NCBI RefSeq assembly: GCF_005502465.1
Contig: NZ_SCOT01000028.1
Span: 1 to 39,548, forward strand
DNA from: Sphingopyxis sp. L1A2A
Lineage (GTDB): Bacteria > Pseudomonadota > Alphaproteobacteria > Sphingomonadales > Sphingomonadaceae
Length of the DNA stretch: 39,548 nucleotides
Reading direction: 5' to 3'
Below the pieces are notes generated by a model. That model was given only the letters and a program-made list of their open reading frames with translations. It was not told the DNA's origin and did not search any database. Position 1 is the stretch's first letter. Each line of letters opens with the position of its first letter. Made by a program: the position numbers and the translations under genes. This document shows, piece by piece, positions 1-10,648 of the stretch.

Positions 1-194
1 CCCGCAACCCGCCCGGCGGGCAGCACATGCGTTTCGAGTTCGGCGGGCGCGCCCGGAATCCGGAGGCCGCGGTCGTCGCTGACCAGCGCCGCGCGGTGGC
101 CGCGCGCAATCAGCTCGCCAGCGAGGGCGTAAGCGGGCAGCATATGGCCCCCCGTCCCACCGGCGGCGAGCAGATAGTGGCGCGTTGCAGTCAT
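1..194 (-). CDS. murG: MurG N-terminus (lipid II synthase), cut by window edge
   Basis: MurG transfers GlcNAc from UDP-GlcNAc to lipid I, giving lipid II on the inner face of the cytoplasmic membrane. Only the first 64 or so residues are inside the window. They begin [20 protein letters not shown], which contains the glycine-rich GGTGGH loop typical of MurG near the N-terminus. The ATG at 194-192 overlaps the ftsW stop in an ATGA junction, so translation is probably coupled to ftsW. Position directly after ftsW in a dcw cluster supports the call. The rest of the gene runs off the left edge of the window. Confidence 0.93.
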   Translation of the reverse strand, partial: MTATRHYLLAAGGTGGHMLPAYALAGELIARGHRAALVSDDRGLRIPGAPAELETHVLPAGRVA

Positions 195-1429
195 TTCTTG
201 TTCCAGTTGCGGGTCATCGACACCCGCGCCGCATAGGGGTTTCGGCGGGTCAGCGACAAGAGCAAACCCATGCCGATCGACAGCGCGATGAACGACGATC
301 CGCCATAGCTGATGAACGGCAAGGTCATGCCCTTTGACGGAAATATCTGGGTGTTCACCGCCATATTGATCACCGCCTGGCCGCCGAACTGCGCGATCAG
401 CGCTGCGACCGCGAGGATCAGGAAACTGTCCTCCTCGTCGAGCAGGCGCACCAGCACTCGGACGATGATGGCGAGGTAGAGGATTGCGATCGCGATGCAC
501 GCGATCATCCCGAATTCTTCACCGATCACCGAAAAGATATAATCGGTGTGCGCCTCGGGCAGCTGGAATTTCGCTAGCCCCGCGCCCGGTCCGGTGCCGA
601 TCAGTCCGCCCGCGGTCAGCGTCGCATGCGCCTTGTCGACCTGGAAACTGTCGCCCTCGGCAAACAGCCAGATGTTGATGCGCTGCTGCGCCACGGGGTA
701 AAAGAAATAGGCGAGGATGATGCCGACGACCCCGGTTGCCGCCAGCATCCCCATGATCCGCATCGACAGTCCGGCGACCAGCACAAGCACCAGCCAGGTC
801 GCGGCAAAGATGACCGTCTGCCCCAGATCGGGCTGGCCCATCAGCAGCATCGCGATCACCCCGGTCAGCACAAAGCTGAGCGGCACGACGGGCAGACTCT
901 GGTCGTGCAGCCGCAGCGACAGTATCCACGCCAGCGACACCGCAAAGAAGGGTTTGAGGAACTCCGACGGTTGCAACCGGAAAATGCCGCTGCCGATCCA
1001 GCGCTGCGCGCCGTTCACCGTGGTGCCGAACAGTGGCACGAGGAACAGCAGGACCAGAAAGGTGATCGTGCCGTAAATCGCAAAACGCCGCGCCTGCGCC
1101 TTGGGCAGCATCGATACGCCCAGCATCACCGGCACCCCGACGATCACCCACATCAGCTGGCGATAGAAATAATAAAGCGGATCGAGCGACGCCGTGCTGG
1201 TCGACAGTTTCTGTGCCGCGACCGGCGACGCCGCGGCGACCGCGACCAGCCCGATCGCGACCAGCATCGACACAAGCAGCAGCAGGACGCGGTCGATTTC
1301 CCAGAACCACAGGCCCAGCGGGGTGCGGTCGGCGCGGCTGAGGCGCGGGCCGCGGCGCTTGACGGTGCGCGTCGCCGCGATCACCGGCCGTTCGGTCGTG
1401 GCGTCCATATTGTCCATTCCCCCGCTCAT
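191..1429 (-). CDS. ftsW: FtsW, septal peptidoglycan glycosyltransferase (SEDS family)
   Basis: FtsW is the membrane glycan polymerase of the divisome and works with FtsI. The 412-residue protein has a charged cytoplasmic N-terminus of about 45 residues, then about ten hydrophobic segments. Family signatures are present: [30 protein letters not shown] and, near the C-terminus, [14 protein letters not shown]. Length is normal for the family. The ATG at 1429 overlaps the murD stop (ATGA), and its own stop overlaps the murG start the same way. It is therefore in the middle of a translationally coupled chain. A RodA assignment is unlikely because of the murD and murG neighbours. Confidence 0.96.
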   Translation of the reverse strand: MSGGMDNMDATTERPVIAATRTVKRRGPRLSRADRTPLGLWFWEIDRVLLLLVSMLVAIGLVAVAAASPVAAQKLSTSTASLDPLYYFYRQLMWVIVGVPVMLGVSMLPKAQARRFAIYGTITFLVLLFLVPLFGTTVNGAQRWIGSGIFRLQPSEFLKPFFAVSLAWILSLRLHDQSLPVVPLSFVLTGVIAMLLMGQPDLGQTVIFAATWLVLVLVAGLSMRIMGMLAATGVVGIILAYFFYPVAQQRINIWLFAEGDSFQVDKAHATLTAGGLIGTGPGAGLAKFQLPEAHTDYIFSVIGEEFGMIACIAIAILYLAIIVRVLVRLLDEEDSFLILAVAALIAQFGGQAVINMAVNTQIFPSKGMTLPFISYGGSSFIALSIGMGLLLSLTRRNPYAARVSMTRNWNKK

Positions 1430-2742
1430 GCCCCAAGCGCCGCGACAAGTCCGCGAAAAACATCGCCGCGCTGCTCATAATCCCTGAACTGGTCGAACGA
1501 CGCGCAGGCGGGCGAGAGCAGGACGATGTCGCCGGGCCTTGCCGCCGCGGCCGCGTGCGCAACCGCAGTCGCCATGTCGCCGGAGCGATCGACCGGAACC
1601 GCGTCGCCGATCTCGGTCGCAAAACCCTCCATCGCGGCGCCGATCAGATAGGCTTGCTTCACATGCCCGAACCACGGGCGGCATGCCGCCAGCCCGTCGC
1701 CCTTGGCCTGCCCCCCGGCAATCCAGTGCAAACGCTGGTCCGGCGCCGGCGGAAACGCCGCCAGCGCCGGTGCAGCGGAAGCCGCGTTGGTAGCCTTGCT
1801 GTCATTGAACCAGCGGACCCCCCCGACTTCGCCGACCAATTCCATACGATGCGGCAGCGATGTATAGGTCGCCAGGCCGCGTTCGATCGCTTCGTCGTTC
1901 AACCCCAACACGCGGCACACGGCGATGGCGCAGACGGCATTCTGCGCGTTGTGCGGGCCTTGCAGCGCGGACCAGCGGTGCTGGTCGACCGGATCGATGT
2001 CCTTGCCCGACACGCGGTGCAGCCGATGGTTGATCCGGCTCGCGATCATCTTCGATGGATCGTCATCGACCGCAACGATCGCGACCTGATCGCGGTGTTG
2101 CAGTCCGAACAACCGCGCCTTCGACGCCGCATAACCGGTGAAGCCGTCATAGCGGTCGAGGTGATCGGGGCTGAGATTGGTCAGCACCGCGACGTCGCAC
2201 GCCAGGCTGTGCGACAGGTCGATCTGGTAGCTTGACAGTTCGAGCACATAGACCCCGGCGCCATTTTCATTTGGGGCCAACGCATCGCGCGACAGGATCG
2301 GCAGCCCGATATTGCCGCCCATCAGCGACGGCACCCCGGCGCTTTCCAGCACATGGTGGATCAGCGCGGTGACGGTCGACTTGCCGTTGGTGCCGGTAAT
2401 GCCGACGACCCGGTGCGGCGGCAGGTCGCCGCGCGCCTCAGCAAACAGTTCGACGTCGCCGATCACCGGGACATGCGCCTCGCGCGCATGCGCCGCGATC
2501 GGGTGGCGGTTGAGCGGCACGCCGGGCGACACGACGACCCCGGCAAAACCGATCAGGTCGATTTCGAGCGGGTTGCCGATGTCGGCGCCCAGCGCCATCG
2601 CATCGTCGCGCGCTTCTTCACGGTCGTCCCATGCGGTGACCCCGGCGCCGCTGGCGACGAGCGCCTCGACCGTCGCCAGCCCCGAGCGCGCCAGCCCCAG
2701 CACCGCATAGCGGCGACCGGCAAAGGCGCGCGAGGTAATCAC
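1426..2742 (-). CDS. murD: MurD, UDP-MurNAc-L-alanine:D-glutamate ligase
   Basis: MurD adds D-glutamate to UDP-MurNAc-L-Ala in the cytoplasm using ATP. The 438-residue product matches the usual MurD length. The N-terminal Rossmann-like part carries [10 protein letters not shown] at about 12-21. The ATP loop is [10 protein letters not shown] at 114-123, and the C-terminal domain contains WFNDSKATN. The start is GTG at 2742-2740, chosen because it forms a GTGA overlap with the mraY stop. No ATG lies close to this position in frame. The gene overlaps ftsW downstream by four bases. Confidence 0.96.
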   Translation of the reverse strand: MITSRAFAGRRYAVLGLARSGLATVEALVASGAGVTAWDDREEARDDAMALGADIGNPLEIDLIGFAGVVVSPGVPLNRHPIAAHAREAHVPVIGDVELFAEARGDLPPHRVVGITGTNGKSTVTALIHHVLESAGVPSLMGGNIGLPILSRDALAPNENGAGVYVLELSSYQIDLSHSLACDVAVLTNLSPDHLDRYDGFTGYAASKARLFGLQHRDQVAIVAVDDDPSKMIASRINHRLHRVSGKDIDPVDQHRWSALQGPHNAQNAVCAIAVCRVLGLNDEAIERGLATYTSLPHRMELVGEVGGVRWFNDSKATNAASAAPALAAFPPAPDQRLHWIAGGQAKGDGLAACRPWFGHVKQAYLIGAAMEGFATEIGDAVPVDRSGDMATAVAHAAAAARPGDIVLLSPACASFDQFRDYEQRGDVFRGLVAALGA

Positions 2743-3809
2743 CGCAGTTTCAAGGTCGCGAGTCCCGCGAGCGCAAGGACGATCGACACGATCCAGAAAC
2801 GGATGACGACGGTCGATTCGGGCCAGCCCAATTGTTCGAAATGATGGTGGATCGGCGCCATGCGGAACACCCGCTTGCCGGTGCGCTTGTACCAGAACAC
2901 CTGGATGATCACCGACAAGGCTTCGACCACGAACAGCCCGCCGACGAGCACCAGCACCAGTTCATGCTGCGCGGTCACCGCGATCGTCGCGAGCGCGCCG
3001 CCGAGCGCAAGGCTGCCGGTGTCGCCCATGAACACCGCCGCGGGCGGCGCATTGAACCACAGAAACGCCAGGCAGGCACCGATGATCGCGGCGGCGAATA
3101 CCGCGAGTTCGCCTGCGCCCGAAACATGCGGAATGCCCAGATAACCAGCGAATTTCACATTGCCCGACAGATACACGATGACCAGGAAGGTCAGGCTGGC
3201 GATGATCACCGGGAAGGTCGCGAGCCCATCGAGCCCGTCGGTCAGGTTCACCGCATTGCCAAAGCCGACGATCAATATCATCGCAAAGACATAATAGAGC
3301 GGCCCAAGTTCGAGCACGATGCCGCTGAAAAACGGCAGATACAGGTCGGTGCCGGTGCGCGACACGATCAGGAACACCGCCACCCCGGCGATCAGAAACT
3401 CGATCAGCAGCCGCACGCGGCCCGGAATTCCGCGGTGGCTGGCCTTGGTCACCTTGTCGAGATCGTCGAGAAAACCGACCGCGGCGAACCCGCCGGTCAC
3501 GAAAATGCACGCCCACACGAAGCGGTTCGACAGGTCCATCCACAGCAGGGCGGAGATCATCAGCGAGATGAGGATCATCAGCCCGCCCATCGTCGGCGTA
3601 CCCTTTTTGGCGAGGTGGCTTTGCGGCCCGTCCTCGCGGATCGGTTGCCCTTTCCCCTGCCGCATCCGCAGCATCAGGATGAAGCGCGGCCCGATCCACA
3701 GCCCGATGATCAGCGCCGTTGCGACCGCGGCGCCCGAGCGGAAGCTCAAATAGCGAATGAGGTTCAGAACCCCCGGAAAGCCCAGCCATTCCGCCAGCCA
3801 ATATAACAT
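2739..3809 (-). CDS. mraY: MraY, phospho-MurNAc-pentapeptide translocase
   Basis: MraY moves phospho-MurNAc-pentapeptide from UDP to undecaprenyl phosphate, making lipid I in the inner membrane. The protein is 356 residues with about ten membrane helices, close to the usual 360. Signatures include [13 protein letters not shown], the LDDLDK acidic motif, [13 protein letters not shown] and the HHHFE histidine motif near the C-terminus. I place the start at the ATG at 3809-3807, which overlaps the murF stop by one base (TGATG). A TTG one codon upstream (3812) is also in frame but less likely. It overlaps murD by four bases. Confidence 0.95.
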   Translation of the reverse strand: MLYWLAEWLGFPGVLNLIRYLSFRSGAAVATALIIGLWIGPRFILMLRMRQGKGQPIREDGPQSHLAKKGTPTMGGLMILISLMISALLWMDLSNRFVWACIFVTGGFAAVGFLDDLDKVTKASHRGIPGRVRLLIEFLIAGVAVFLIVSRTGTDLYLPFFSGIVLELGPLYYVFAMILIVGFGNAVNLTDGLDGLATFPVIIASLTFLVIVYLSGNVKFAGYLGIPHVSGAGELAVFAAAIIGACLAFLWFNAPPAAVFMGDTGSLALGGALATIAVTAQHELVLVLVGGLFVVEALSVIIQVFWYKRTGKRVFRMAPIHHHFEQLGWPESTVVIRFWIVSIVLALAGLATLKLR

Positions 3810-5185
3810 CAAAAATCCCCGTTGGTCAGCGCGGTCACCAGATGCGACAGGCCGACGCTGTTCGACCCCTTGATCAGCACCGTATCGCCGGGGCGGATCA
3901 AGGCGCCCAGCCGCGCCTTGGCGGCAGAGTGGGCGGCGACATGCTCGAAATCGATGCGACCCTCAAGTGCTTTGGCGAGCGGCGCCATCTCTTCGCCGAC
4001 AAGCAGGGCGAATTGCACCCCGGCTGCGACGAGCGGAGCCGCGAGGTCGGCGTGATAGGCCTCACCGCCCCGCCCCAGCTCTTTCATGGCGCCGAGAATC
4101 GCGATCCGGCGATCACCGGATTCGCTGCCGAGCTGCTCGATCGTCGCGACCATCGACGCCGGGTTGGCGTTATAGCTTTCGTCAATCAGCAGGATATGCC
4201 CGCCGCTCAGCGGCACGCGGTGGCGCGCGCCGCGCCCGGCGAGCCCCGCCATTTCGGCAAAGGCCAGCCCCGCCGCGGGCAGATCGCCGCCGACCGCCTT
4301 GACCGCCGCCAGCACCGCGAGCGCATTGGACACCCAATGCACCCCGGCCTGCGCGATGGTGAAGCACAGCAGCGATTCCTGCACCTGCGCGGTGACGAGC
4401 GAACCGCCCTGCCCGTCGGGCAGCCAGTCGACCGCGCGAACGTCGGCTTCGGCGCCAAGACCAAAGCTGACGACATGCGCGGCGTGTTGTTCGGCCTTGG
4501 CGCGCAGCCGTGCATAATGCGGGCTGTCGAATGGGACGATCGCGGTACCGCCGGGTTCCAGCCCCTCGAAAATCTCGCCCTTCGCGTCGGCGATTGCTTC
4601 TTCGCTGCCGAAAAATTCCATATGCGCCGGGGCGATGGTGGTGACGATGGCGACATGCGGGCGCACCATGCGGGTCAGCGCGGCAAGTTCGCCCGCATGG
4701 TTCATTCCCATCTCGAAAACGCCGAAATCGGCGGTCGAGGGCATCCGCGCCAGGCTGAGCGGCACCCCGACATGGTTGTTGTAGCTTTTGACCGAGCGGT
4801 GCGCGCGGCCCGGCCGAAAACGGTCGAGCGCCGCGAACAGCGCTTCCTTGGTGCCGGTCTTGCCCGCCGACCCGGTCACCCCGATGATCCGGCCATGGCT
4901 GCGCGCGCGCGACGCGGTGCCAAGCGCGTTCAGCGCCGCGGCGCTGTCGGCGACGCGGACATGCGGATGGTCGATCGCGGTTTCGCAGACGATCCCCGCC
5001 GCCCCCGCGGCAATCGCCTTGTCGATGAACTTGTGCCCGTCGGTCGCCTCGCCGCGCATCGCGACGAACAGGTCGCCGGTGGTGACCTCGCGCGAATCAA
5101 AGGCGACGCCGTGCGCGGTGAAATCGGCGCTCGCGGCGCCGCCGGTCGCGATGGCGATGGCGCGCGCGGTCCAGAGCGGGTTCAT
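3809..5185 (-). CDS. murF: MurF, D-Ala-D-Ala adding ligase
   Basis: MurF attaches D-Ala-D-Ala to UDP-MurNAc-tripeptide, completing the cytoplasmic peptidoglycan precursor. From the ATG at 5185 the protein has 458 residues. The N-terminal domain includes GVAFDSREV at about 26-34, the family's UDP-sugar binding region. The ATP loop [11 protein letters not shown] is at about 102-112, and the central domain has YNANPASM, a MurF hallmark. I prefer the ATG at 5185 because it makes an ATGA overlap with murE; an in-frame start nine bases upstream is possible. The stop overlaps the mraY start. Confidence 0.95.
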   Translation of the reverse strand: MNPLWTARAIAIATGGAASADFTAHGVAFDSREVTTGDLFVAMRGEATDGHKFIDKAIAAGAAGIVCETAIDHPHVRVADSAAALNALGTASRARSHGRIIGVTGSAGKTGTKEALFAALDRFRPGRAHRSVKSYNNHVGVPLSLARMPSTADFGVFEMGMNHAGELAALTRMVRPHVAIVTTIAPAHMEFFGSEEAIADAKGEIFEGLEPGGTAIVPFDSPHYARLRAKAEQHAAHVVSFGLGAEADVRAVDWLPDGQGGSLVTAQVQESLLCFTIAQAGVHWVSNALAVLAAVKAVGGDLPAAGLAFAEMAGLAGRGARHRVPLSGGHILLIDESYNANPASMVATIEQLGSESGDRRIAILGAMKELGRGGEAYHADLAAPLVAAGVQFALLVGEEMAPLAKALEGRIDFEHVAAHSAAKARLGALIRPGDTVLIKGSNSVGLSHLVTALTNGDF

Positions 5186-6621
5186 GCCGCACACTCGCGC
5201 GCAACCGCGACGTCGTCAAAAGGAATGACGCGCAGATCGGCACCCGCGCCGACGATTTGTCCCTGTTCATGCCCCTTGCCCGCGATGCAGATGATGTCGT
5301 CGGCGCGCGCCGCGGCAATCGCGGCGGAAATCGCGGCGCGGCGGTCGCCGATGACCTGCGCGGTCGGCGCGCCCGCAGCGATCGCGGCGCGGATGACCGC
5401 GGGATCTTCGCCGCGCGGATTGTCATCGGTGATGATCAAAACATCGGCTTTCGCGGTCGCGACGCGGCCCATCTCGGGTCGCTTTGCCTGATCGCGGTCG
5501 CCGCCGGCGCCGAACACCAGGATCAGCCGCCCGCTCGCATGCGGGCGCAGCGCAGAGAGCGCGGCTTCGATCGCATCAGGAGTGTGCGCATAATCGACAT
5601 AGACCGGCGCCCCCGCCTGGGTGATCGCGGCGCGTTCGAGCCGCCCGCGCACCGGCTGGAGCCGCGCCAGATTGCCCAGCGTTTGCCCGACATCGCCGCC
5701 GGTCGCGATGACCAGCCCCGCCGATACCAGCGCATTGGCGACCTGATAGGCGCCGATCAGCGGCAGATCGACCTTCTGAGTCAAATCGCCCGCCCCGATG
5801 ACCAGCGACTGGCCAAGTTGGGTGGGTTCGCGTGAGATGAGCCGCAGGTCGGCGCCCGCCGCACCAACGGTCAGCAGCCGGACGCCGCGCGCGCGCGCTG
5901 CTTCGACCACGGCGGACGAATAGGCGTCGTCGTTCCACACCACCGCCGTGCCGCCCGCGTCGACCACTTCGGTAAACAACCGCAGCTTGGCTGCAAGATA
6001 CACCTCCATCGTGCCATGATAGTCGAGATGATCGTGGCTGAGGTTGGTGAACGCCGCCGCCTTTACCGGCAGGCCTTCGGTGCGATATTGATCGAGGCCG
6101 TGGCTCGACGCCTCGAACGCCGCGTGACTGACGCCTTCGGTCGCCAGCCCCGACATATTGCTGAGGAAGGTCACGATGTCGGGCGTCGTCAGCCCGGTCG
6201 AGGCGCTGTCGTTCGACGTCGTGATGCCGAGGGTGCCGATCGACGCCGCGTGAAACCCCGCCATCCGCCACAGCTGGCGCGTCATTTCGACCGTCGAGGT
6301 TTTGCCGTTGGTCCCGGTCACCGCGACGCAGGTCGCGGGAAAGCGGTGGAAAAAGCGCGCTGCGATATGGGCAAAGGCGCGGCGCGGATTGTTGTCGGCG
6401 ACATGCACCGCGCCAGCAACCGGCGCCTCGGGCCGCGCGACCACCGCAATCGCCCCGGCTGCGATCGCCGCGGGAATAAAATCCTCGCCGTTGAATTTTT
6501 CGCCGACAAAGGCGCCAAAGATCGTCCCCGGCGCCACTTTGCGATGGTCGATGGCGAGGCCGGTGACGACCGGGTCGGTGCCCGCACCCCCTTGATCGCC
6601 AGTCAGCGCGGACAGACGCAT
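5182..6621 (-). CDS. murE: MurE, meso-diaminopimelate-adding ligase
   Basis: MurE adds the third stem-peptide residue to UDP-MurNAc-L-Ala-D-Glu. The 479-residue product has the ATP loop VTGTNGKTST at 101-110. It also has DNPR at 400-403, the motif that in this family marks meso-diaminopimelate rather than lysine specificity. The cell wall is thus expected to be of the DAP type, as in other Gram-negatives. The start MRLSALTGDQ at 6621 overlaps the last base of the ftsI stop (TAATG). A start eight codons further upstream lies inside ftsI and looks less likely. The stop overlaps the murF start by four bases. Confidence 0.95.
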   Translation of the reverse strand: MRLSALTGDQGGAGTDPVVTGLAIDHRKVAPGTIFGAFVGEKFNGEDFIPAAIAAGAIAVVARPEAPVAGAVHVADNNPRRAFAHIAARFFHRFPATCVAVTGTNGKTSTVEMTRQLWRMAGFHAASIGTLGITTSNDSASTGLTTPDIVTFLSNMSGLATEGVSHAAFEASSHGLDQYRTEGLPVKAAAFTNLSHDHLDYHGTMEVYLAAKLRLFTEVVDAGGTAVVWNDDAYSSAVVEAARARGVRLLTVGAAGADLRLISREPTQLGQSLVIGAGDLTQKVDLPLIGAYQVANALVSAGLVIATGGDVGQTLGNLARLQPVRGRLERAAITQAGAPVYVDYAHTPDAIEAALSALRPHASGRLILVFGAGGDRDQAKRPEMGRVATAKADVLIITDDNPRGEDPAVIRAAIAAGAPTAQVIGDRRAAISAAIAAARADDIICIAGKGHEQGQIVGAGADLRVIPFDDVAVARECAA

Positions 6622-8315
6622 TATTCGTCTTCCCCGTTTCTCCACAGCAGCGGGGTGAGTTCGGAGACGTCGACGTCACGGCTTTCGTCGGGGAAGACGC
6701 CGAGCATCGGACCGGCGCGGGTCACCACCTTGCGGACGACCGGCGCCGCGGTCCAGCCGGCGGTGCGCTGGCCCGAGCTGAAGGCATTGCCCTTTGGCTC
6801 GTCGATCATCACCAGCACGACGTAGCGCGGATTGTCCATCGGGAAGGCGGCGGCAAAGGTCGCGACGACCGAGCTGCGGCGATAACCACCGGCGCCCGGC
6901 TTTTCGGCGCTGCCGGTCTTGCCGCCGACGCGGAACCCCGGCGCTTCGGCCTGCTTGCCGGTGCCATCGGACACGATCAGGCGCAGCAACTGGCGCATCC
7001 GCGCGCTGGTCGCAGCCTTGAACACGCGGCGGCCCTTCGGCGGTGCCTGGTCGCCCAGCTTGGTGATCGTTGCGGGGCGATAGATGCCGCCGTTGACCAG
7101 CGCGGCATAGGCGCTGGCAAGATGCAGCGGGGTGACGGCAATGCCATGGCCATAGCCGGTGGTCATCGTGGTCAGCCGCCCCCAATGCTTGGGCCATAGC
7201 GGAAAGGCACGCTCTTTCAGGTCGATCTGCGGCCGGTCGTCGAATTCCAGACTGCGGAACATCGCCTCCATCTTCTCGCGGCCGAGTTCGTCCGAAATGC
7301 GCGCGGTGGTGATGTTCGAGCTGTGGATCAGCGTTTCGGGGACGTTCAGCCAGCGGTTCGACGGATGGCTGTCGCGGATGCGAAAGCCCGCGATCGCCAG
7401 CGGCGCCGTTGCGTCATAGCGGCGCGCCATGCTGGTGACCGTTCCCGCATCGATCGCGGCGGCCACCGTCAGCGGCTTGAAGGTCGAACCGAGCTCGTAC
7501 AGATTATGCGTCACCGCATTGCGCCGCGCCGCCATATTTTCGGGCACCAGCTTGTTGGGATTATAGGTCGGCAGCGACGTCATCGCCGCGATTTCGCCGG
7601 TGTGGACGTCGAGGATGATCCCCGCGCCGCCGATGGCCTCCAGGTTGGCGACCGCGGAACCCAATTCGCTTTCGAGCACCCCCTGCACCCGCGCGTCGAT
7701 CGACAGCGCCAGCGGTTCGCCGCGCGTCGCCTTGTCGATCAGGCGGCTGTCGAACGCGCCCTCGGCGCCGGTGACGCCATGCCCCGCCGCGTCGGTGAAG
7801 CCCAGCACATGCGCGGCCAGCGACAGCTGCGGATACAGCCGTTCCTTTTCGCGCGGAAAATCGAACCCCACGTCGCCGATCGCGTTCACCGCCGCGACCT
7901 GATCGGGCAGCGCGCGGCGGCGGATATAGGTTGGGCGCGGTCCGCTGACCTTGGCCAGCAGCTCGGCGCGCGACATGTCGGGGAAGATCTTGTGCAGCTC
8001 GTCGGCCAGATATTGGCGGTTGTTGAGCAGCTTGGCCGGAACGACACGGATCGAATAGCCATCGATCGTCCGCGCCAGCGGGATGCCGTTGCGATCGACG
8101 ATGTCGGCGCGCGCCGGCAGGAAGGCGGTCGATGCCGACCCATTGCGCGATGCGGTATCGAACATCGCGAAATAGAGCAGCCGCATCGACACCAGAAAAA
8201 ATGCCGCCATGAACAGCAGCATCAGGATCATCAGACGCTGCTGCGCGGTCAGCAAGATTTGCTGCCGCACCCCAGCGGTACGCACCCGGGTCGGACGGAC
8301 GACCAGCGTGTTCAT
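6621..8315 (-). CDS. ftsI: FtsI, division-specific peptidoglycan transpeptidase (PBP3)
   Basis: FtsI cross-links septal peptidoglycan in the periplasm and is a beta-lactam target. The 564-residue protein has a cytoplasmic tail, one membrane anchor at about 28-52, a pedestal domain and a C-terminal transpeptidase domain. The three penicillin-binding motifs are complete: STFK at 277-280 (nucleophile Ser277), SSN at 332-334 and KTG at 466-468. The ATG at 8315 overlaps the ftsL stop in ATGA. Its position between ftsL and murE is the standard dcw order. Confidence 0.96.
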   Translation of the reverse strand: MNTLVVRPTRVRTAGVRQQILLTAQQRLMILMLLFMAAFFLVSMRLLYFAMFDTASRNGSASTAFLPARADIVDRNGIPLARTIDGYSIRVVPAKLLNNRQYLADELHKIFPDMSRAELLAKVSGPRPTYIRRRALPDQVAAVNAIGDVGFDFPREKERLYPQLSLAAHVLGFTDAAGHGVTGAEGAFDSRLIDKATRGEPLALSIDARVQGVLESELGSAVANLEAIGGAGIILDVHTGEIAAMTSLPTYNPNKLVPENMAARRNAVTHNLYELGSTFKPLTVAAAIDAGTVTSMARRYDATAPLAIAGFRIRDSHPSNRWLNVPETLIHSSNITTARISDELGREKMEAMFRSLEFDDRPQIDLKERAFPLWPKHWGRLTTMTTGYGHGIAVTPLHLASAYAALVNGGIYRPATITKLGDQAPPKGRRVFKAATSARMRQLLRLIVSDGTGKQAEAPGFRVGGKTGSAEKPGAGGYRRSSVVATFAAAFPMDNPRYVVLVMIDEPKGNAFSSGQRTAGWTAAPVVRKVVTRAGPMLGVFPDESRDVDVSELTPLLWRNGEDE

Positions 8316-8905
8316 CGGGCGGGCTTCCCTCCTGCGGCTTCGGCGGCGGCGGCGCGCTTCAGATCGGCGAGCGTCGATTCGGCGAGCAACTGGTCCTCGA
8401 TCATCTTGAGCTGTTCGCGGCGGCGTGTCGGTGCCATCCGCGGCGCGGTATCGCTGCGGATCCCCGTCTCGGCCTGCGCCAGCACGACCGGCTTAGCCGC
8501 CGCGGGCTGGCTGGCGACCGGGCTTTCCTTGGGCGCAGCGGGCACTGCGACCGGCGACACCATCGCCATCAGCACCGGCGCGACCTCGTTGGCGCCGCGT
8601 GCGCGCGGCAGCCGGTCGAGCGAGGCCAGTTGGCGCTCGCTGGCCAGATACTGGTCGGCGGCGGGCGCCGAATAGCCGAAGGTGTCGGCATTCCACTGCT
8701 CAAGCTGGCGCATGGAGGCGCGCACCGCGAGTTCGGATTCGAGGTAGCGGATATTGTCGCGGCTGCGTTCGATCTGCTTTTCGATGCGCGTCAGTTCGCT
8801 GCGCGTCGCCGCGACCTTCAGCGACACCGGATAGAGCATCATTGCGAAGATGAGCACGAGCAGGACCAGCCCGATGCCCTGAAGTTTGCGCGCCGCCATC
8901 AGCAT
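8312..8905 (-). CDS. ftsL: FtsL-like bitopic cell division protein
   Basis: Small divisome protein between rsmH and ftsI, where FtsL is found in most proteobacteria. It has 197 residues: one membrane helix at about 10-30 ([18 protein letters not shown]), then a helical heptad-type stretch at about 33-72 suited to a coiled coil with FtsB. A long Ala/Pro-rich C-terminal extension follows. FtsL sequences are poorly conserved, so the call rests on topology and position. The start at 8905 is favoured over the ATG at 8899 because AAGGAGG lies seven bases before it. It overlaps rsmH by 7 bases and ftsI by 4. The extension makes it longer than E. coli FtsL (about 120 residues). Confidence 0.85.
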   Translation of the reverse strand: MLMAARKLQGIGLVLLVLIFAMMLYPVSLKVAATRSELTRIEKQIERSRDNIRYLESELAVRASMRQLEQWNADTFGYSAPAADQYLASERQLASLDRLPRARGANEVAPVLMAMVSPVAVPAAPKESPVASQPAAAKPVVLAQAETGIRSDTAPRMAPTRRREQLKMIEDQLLAESTLADLKRAAAAEAAGGKPAR

Positions 8906-9879
8906 GAGATCGCCTCCTTCATATTGGGTTGACCCGGCCAGGCCGGGGCTGCGGTGCGCACCGCGCTGCGCAGCGTTGCCGACCGGGCGCGCGGGTTGCG
9001 TGCCTCTTCGGCCTTGCCCGGCCGCACCTTGCGCGCCGGGGTCTGAAATGACGGGGCGTGCGCGGCGACCGCAGCGGCCGGACGATGGCGCGACCCGCCA
9101 GCGTCGCCGCCGCTGCGCTCGCGCAGGAAATTCTTCACGATGCGGTCCTCGGTGCTGTGAAAGCTGACCACCGCAAGCCGGCCGCCGGGACGCAAAATGC
9201 GTTCCGCAGCGGCCAAGCCGGCGACCAACTCGTCGAGTTCGGAATTGATGTGGATGCGGATCGCCTGGAAACTCTTGGTCGACGGATCCTTCGGCGCGCC
9301 GGGCGGGTGGCGCAGCGCCTTGCGGATCACGGTCGCCAGTTCGGCGGTGCGGCTGAGCGGCCGGGCGGCGACGATCGCGCGCGCGACGCGGCGCGACTGG
9401 CGCTCGTCACCATAATGGAACAGCACGTCGGCGATCTCGGTCTCGTCGGCGCGGTTCAGCCACTCGGCGGCGCTTTCGCCGTCCTGCGCCATCCGCATGT
9501 CGAGCGGGCCGTCCTTTTGGAAGGAAAAGCCGCGGTCGCCCTGGTCGAGCTGCATCGACGACACCCCGATGTCGAAGGTGATGCCGTCGACCGCGTCGAT
9601 GCCGCGCTCGGCAAGCAGCCGGTCGATTTCGCCGAAACGACCGTGGATCAACGTCAGCTTGCCCTCGGCCGCGGCGACCAGCGCCTGCCCGCCCGCAATC
9701 GCGTCGGGGTCGCGGTCGCAGGCGACGACGTCGGCGCCCGCGGCGAGCATCGCGCGGGTATAGCCACCGGCGCCAAAGGTCGCATCGACATGCCGCTCAC
9801 CCGGGGCGATGGCGAGCGCGGCGATCACTTCCTCGCGCAGGACGGGGTCATGGCGCGGGTCGCGAGACGGGTCGCTCAT
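8899..9879 (-). CDS. rsmH: RsmH (MraW), 16S rRNA m4C1402 methyltransferase
   Basis: RsmH uses S-adenosylmethionine to methylate N4 of C1402 in the 16S rRNA P-site. From the ATG at 9879 it has 326 residues. It begins with the typical HDPVL at 10-14, followed by the SAM-binding loop [10 protein letters not shown] at 32-41. The family motifs [15 protein letters not shown] and, later, [20 protein letters not shown] are present. The start is fixed by the ATGA overlap with mraZ; an open frame extends upstream but runs into mraZ. The gene overlaps ftsL by seven bases. Confidence 0.96.
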   Translation of the reverse strand: MSDPSRDPRHDPVLREEVIAALAIAPGERHVDATFGAGGYTRAMLAAGADVVACDRDPDAIAGGQALVAAAEGKLTLIHGRFGEIDRLLAERGIDAVDGITFDIGVSSMQLDQGDRGFSFQKDGPLDMRMAQDGESAAEWLNRADETEIADVLFHYGDERQSRRVARAIVAARPLSRTAELATVIRKALRHPPGAPKDPSTKSFQAIRIHINSELDELVAGLAAAERILRPGGRLAVVSFHSTEDRIVKNFLRERSGGDAGGSRHRPAAAVAAHAPSFQTPARKVRPGKAEEARNPRARSATLRSAVRTAAPAWPGQPNMKEAISC

Positions 9880-10376
9880 TTGCGCCCCTTCCCTTTGGTC
9901 GCATCCCAGGCGGCGGCGAGCCGCTGCAACACCGGATCGGCGTCGGCACATTCGGCGAGCGTCGGCAGCCACCAGATTTCAAAGCGGCGACCCGATCCGA
10001 CAAAGGCGGTCGCCCCGGCATCGCCGACCCGGTCGCGGTGGGTGAAACCGGGCAGGAAGCGACCGCTGTCGTCGAGCGCATAGGCATCGGTGTAACTGAA
10101 GCGTTTTTTGAACTCGGCATCTTCGTCGAAATCGAGGTTGCGCGACCGCGCGGTGTCGCGATCACGTTCGATCTCGCCGTTCAGCCGGTCGTATTGATCA
10201 TGGCCATAGGCGACGAGGCAGGGCAGCTTTTCGTGGAAGCCGACCCAAAGCACGCGCTGGCCGTCCGCAGTGAGGGGCACATTGTTGCGGAACTGAGAGG
10301 GGACGGCGATCCGCCCCTTGCCATCGATCGCGGCGAAGCTGGTACCCGCATATTGGCCGGGCGTCACAATCGCCAT
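9876..10376 (-). CDS. mraZ: MraZ, dcw cluster regulator
   Basis: MraZ is an AbrB/SpoVT-like DNA-binding protein that in E. coli represses its own dcw promoter. The 166-residue protein has the expected two related half-domains. The first contains [14 protein letters not shown] at about 17-30 and the second [11 protein letters not shown] at about 97-107. The first gene of the cluster, it starts at the ATG at 10376 with only a weak G-rich ribosome binding site. It overlaps rsmH by four bases. Its presumed operator is the G-run array upstream at 10498-10552. Confidence 0.95.
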   Translation of the reverse strand: MAIVTPGQYAGTSFAAIDGKGRIAVPSQFRNNVPLTADGQRVLWVGFHEKLPCLVAYGHDQYDRLNGEIERDRDTARSRNLDFDEDAEFKKRFSYTDAYALDDSGRFLPGFTHRDRVGDAGATAFVGSGRRFEIWWLPTLAECADADPVLQRLAAAWDATKGKGRK

Positions 10377-10648
10377 CGCTCTGCCCCCCTATGCGCCACC
10401 GGGCAATACTTTCCCGACCCCGGAATCGCCTGATTCCAGCTGGTTCGGTGTCGGCGGAGATTGCCCCTCTCCGATTCCTGACTATCAACTATAGATCGGG
10501 GTGAAAAGGGGAAATTTAGGGCAAAATAGGGAATCTAACCCCTATTTGCCACAAAACGCGCAAATAGGCGGTCGGAATGCGGCGCGCATGGGTCGGCGCA
10601 GTCGCAAGACGCAACCTGATCGGAGCAAAATGGGACGAAATGGGGGCC
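10377..10648 (-). promoter_or_regulatory. mraZ/dcw leader and promoter region with candidate MraZ boxes
   Basis: This 272-bp gap precedes the dcw cluster and should hold its promoter. On the plus strand, runs of G begin at 10498, 10508, 10519 and 10529, a 10-11 bp period. Two TGGG repeats at 10631 and 10641 also have 10-bp spacing. On the coding strand GTGGC (10552-10548) and GGGG (10542-10539) are about 10 bases apart. MraZ is known in E. coli to bind TGGG-type direct repeats with 10-bp periodicity. Most of these runs read on the strand opposite to mraZ, so the assignment is tentative. A weak candidate -10 (TATAGT, coding strand) is at 10493-10488 without a convincing -35. I see no clear terminator for the upstream gene. 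Confidence 0.45.

Noticed and set aside
3842..5491. Long open frame of 549 codons on the plus strand, opposite murF and murE
   Set aside because: It is antisense to two clear Mur ligases and its translation is rich in Arg, His and Asp without any family motif. Such frames are expected opposite GC-rich genes.
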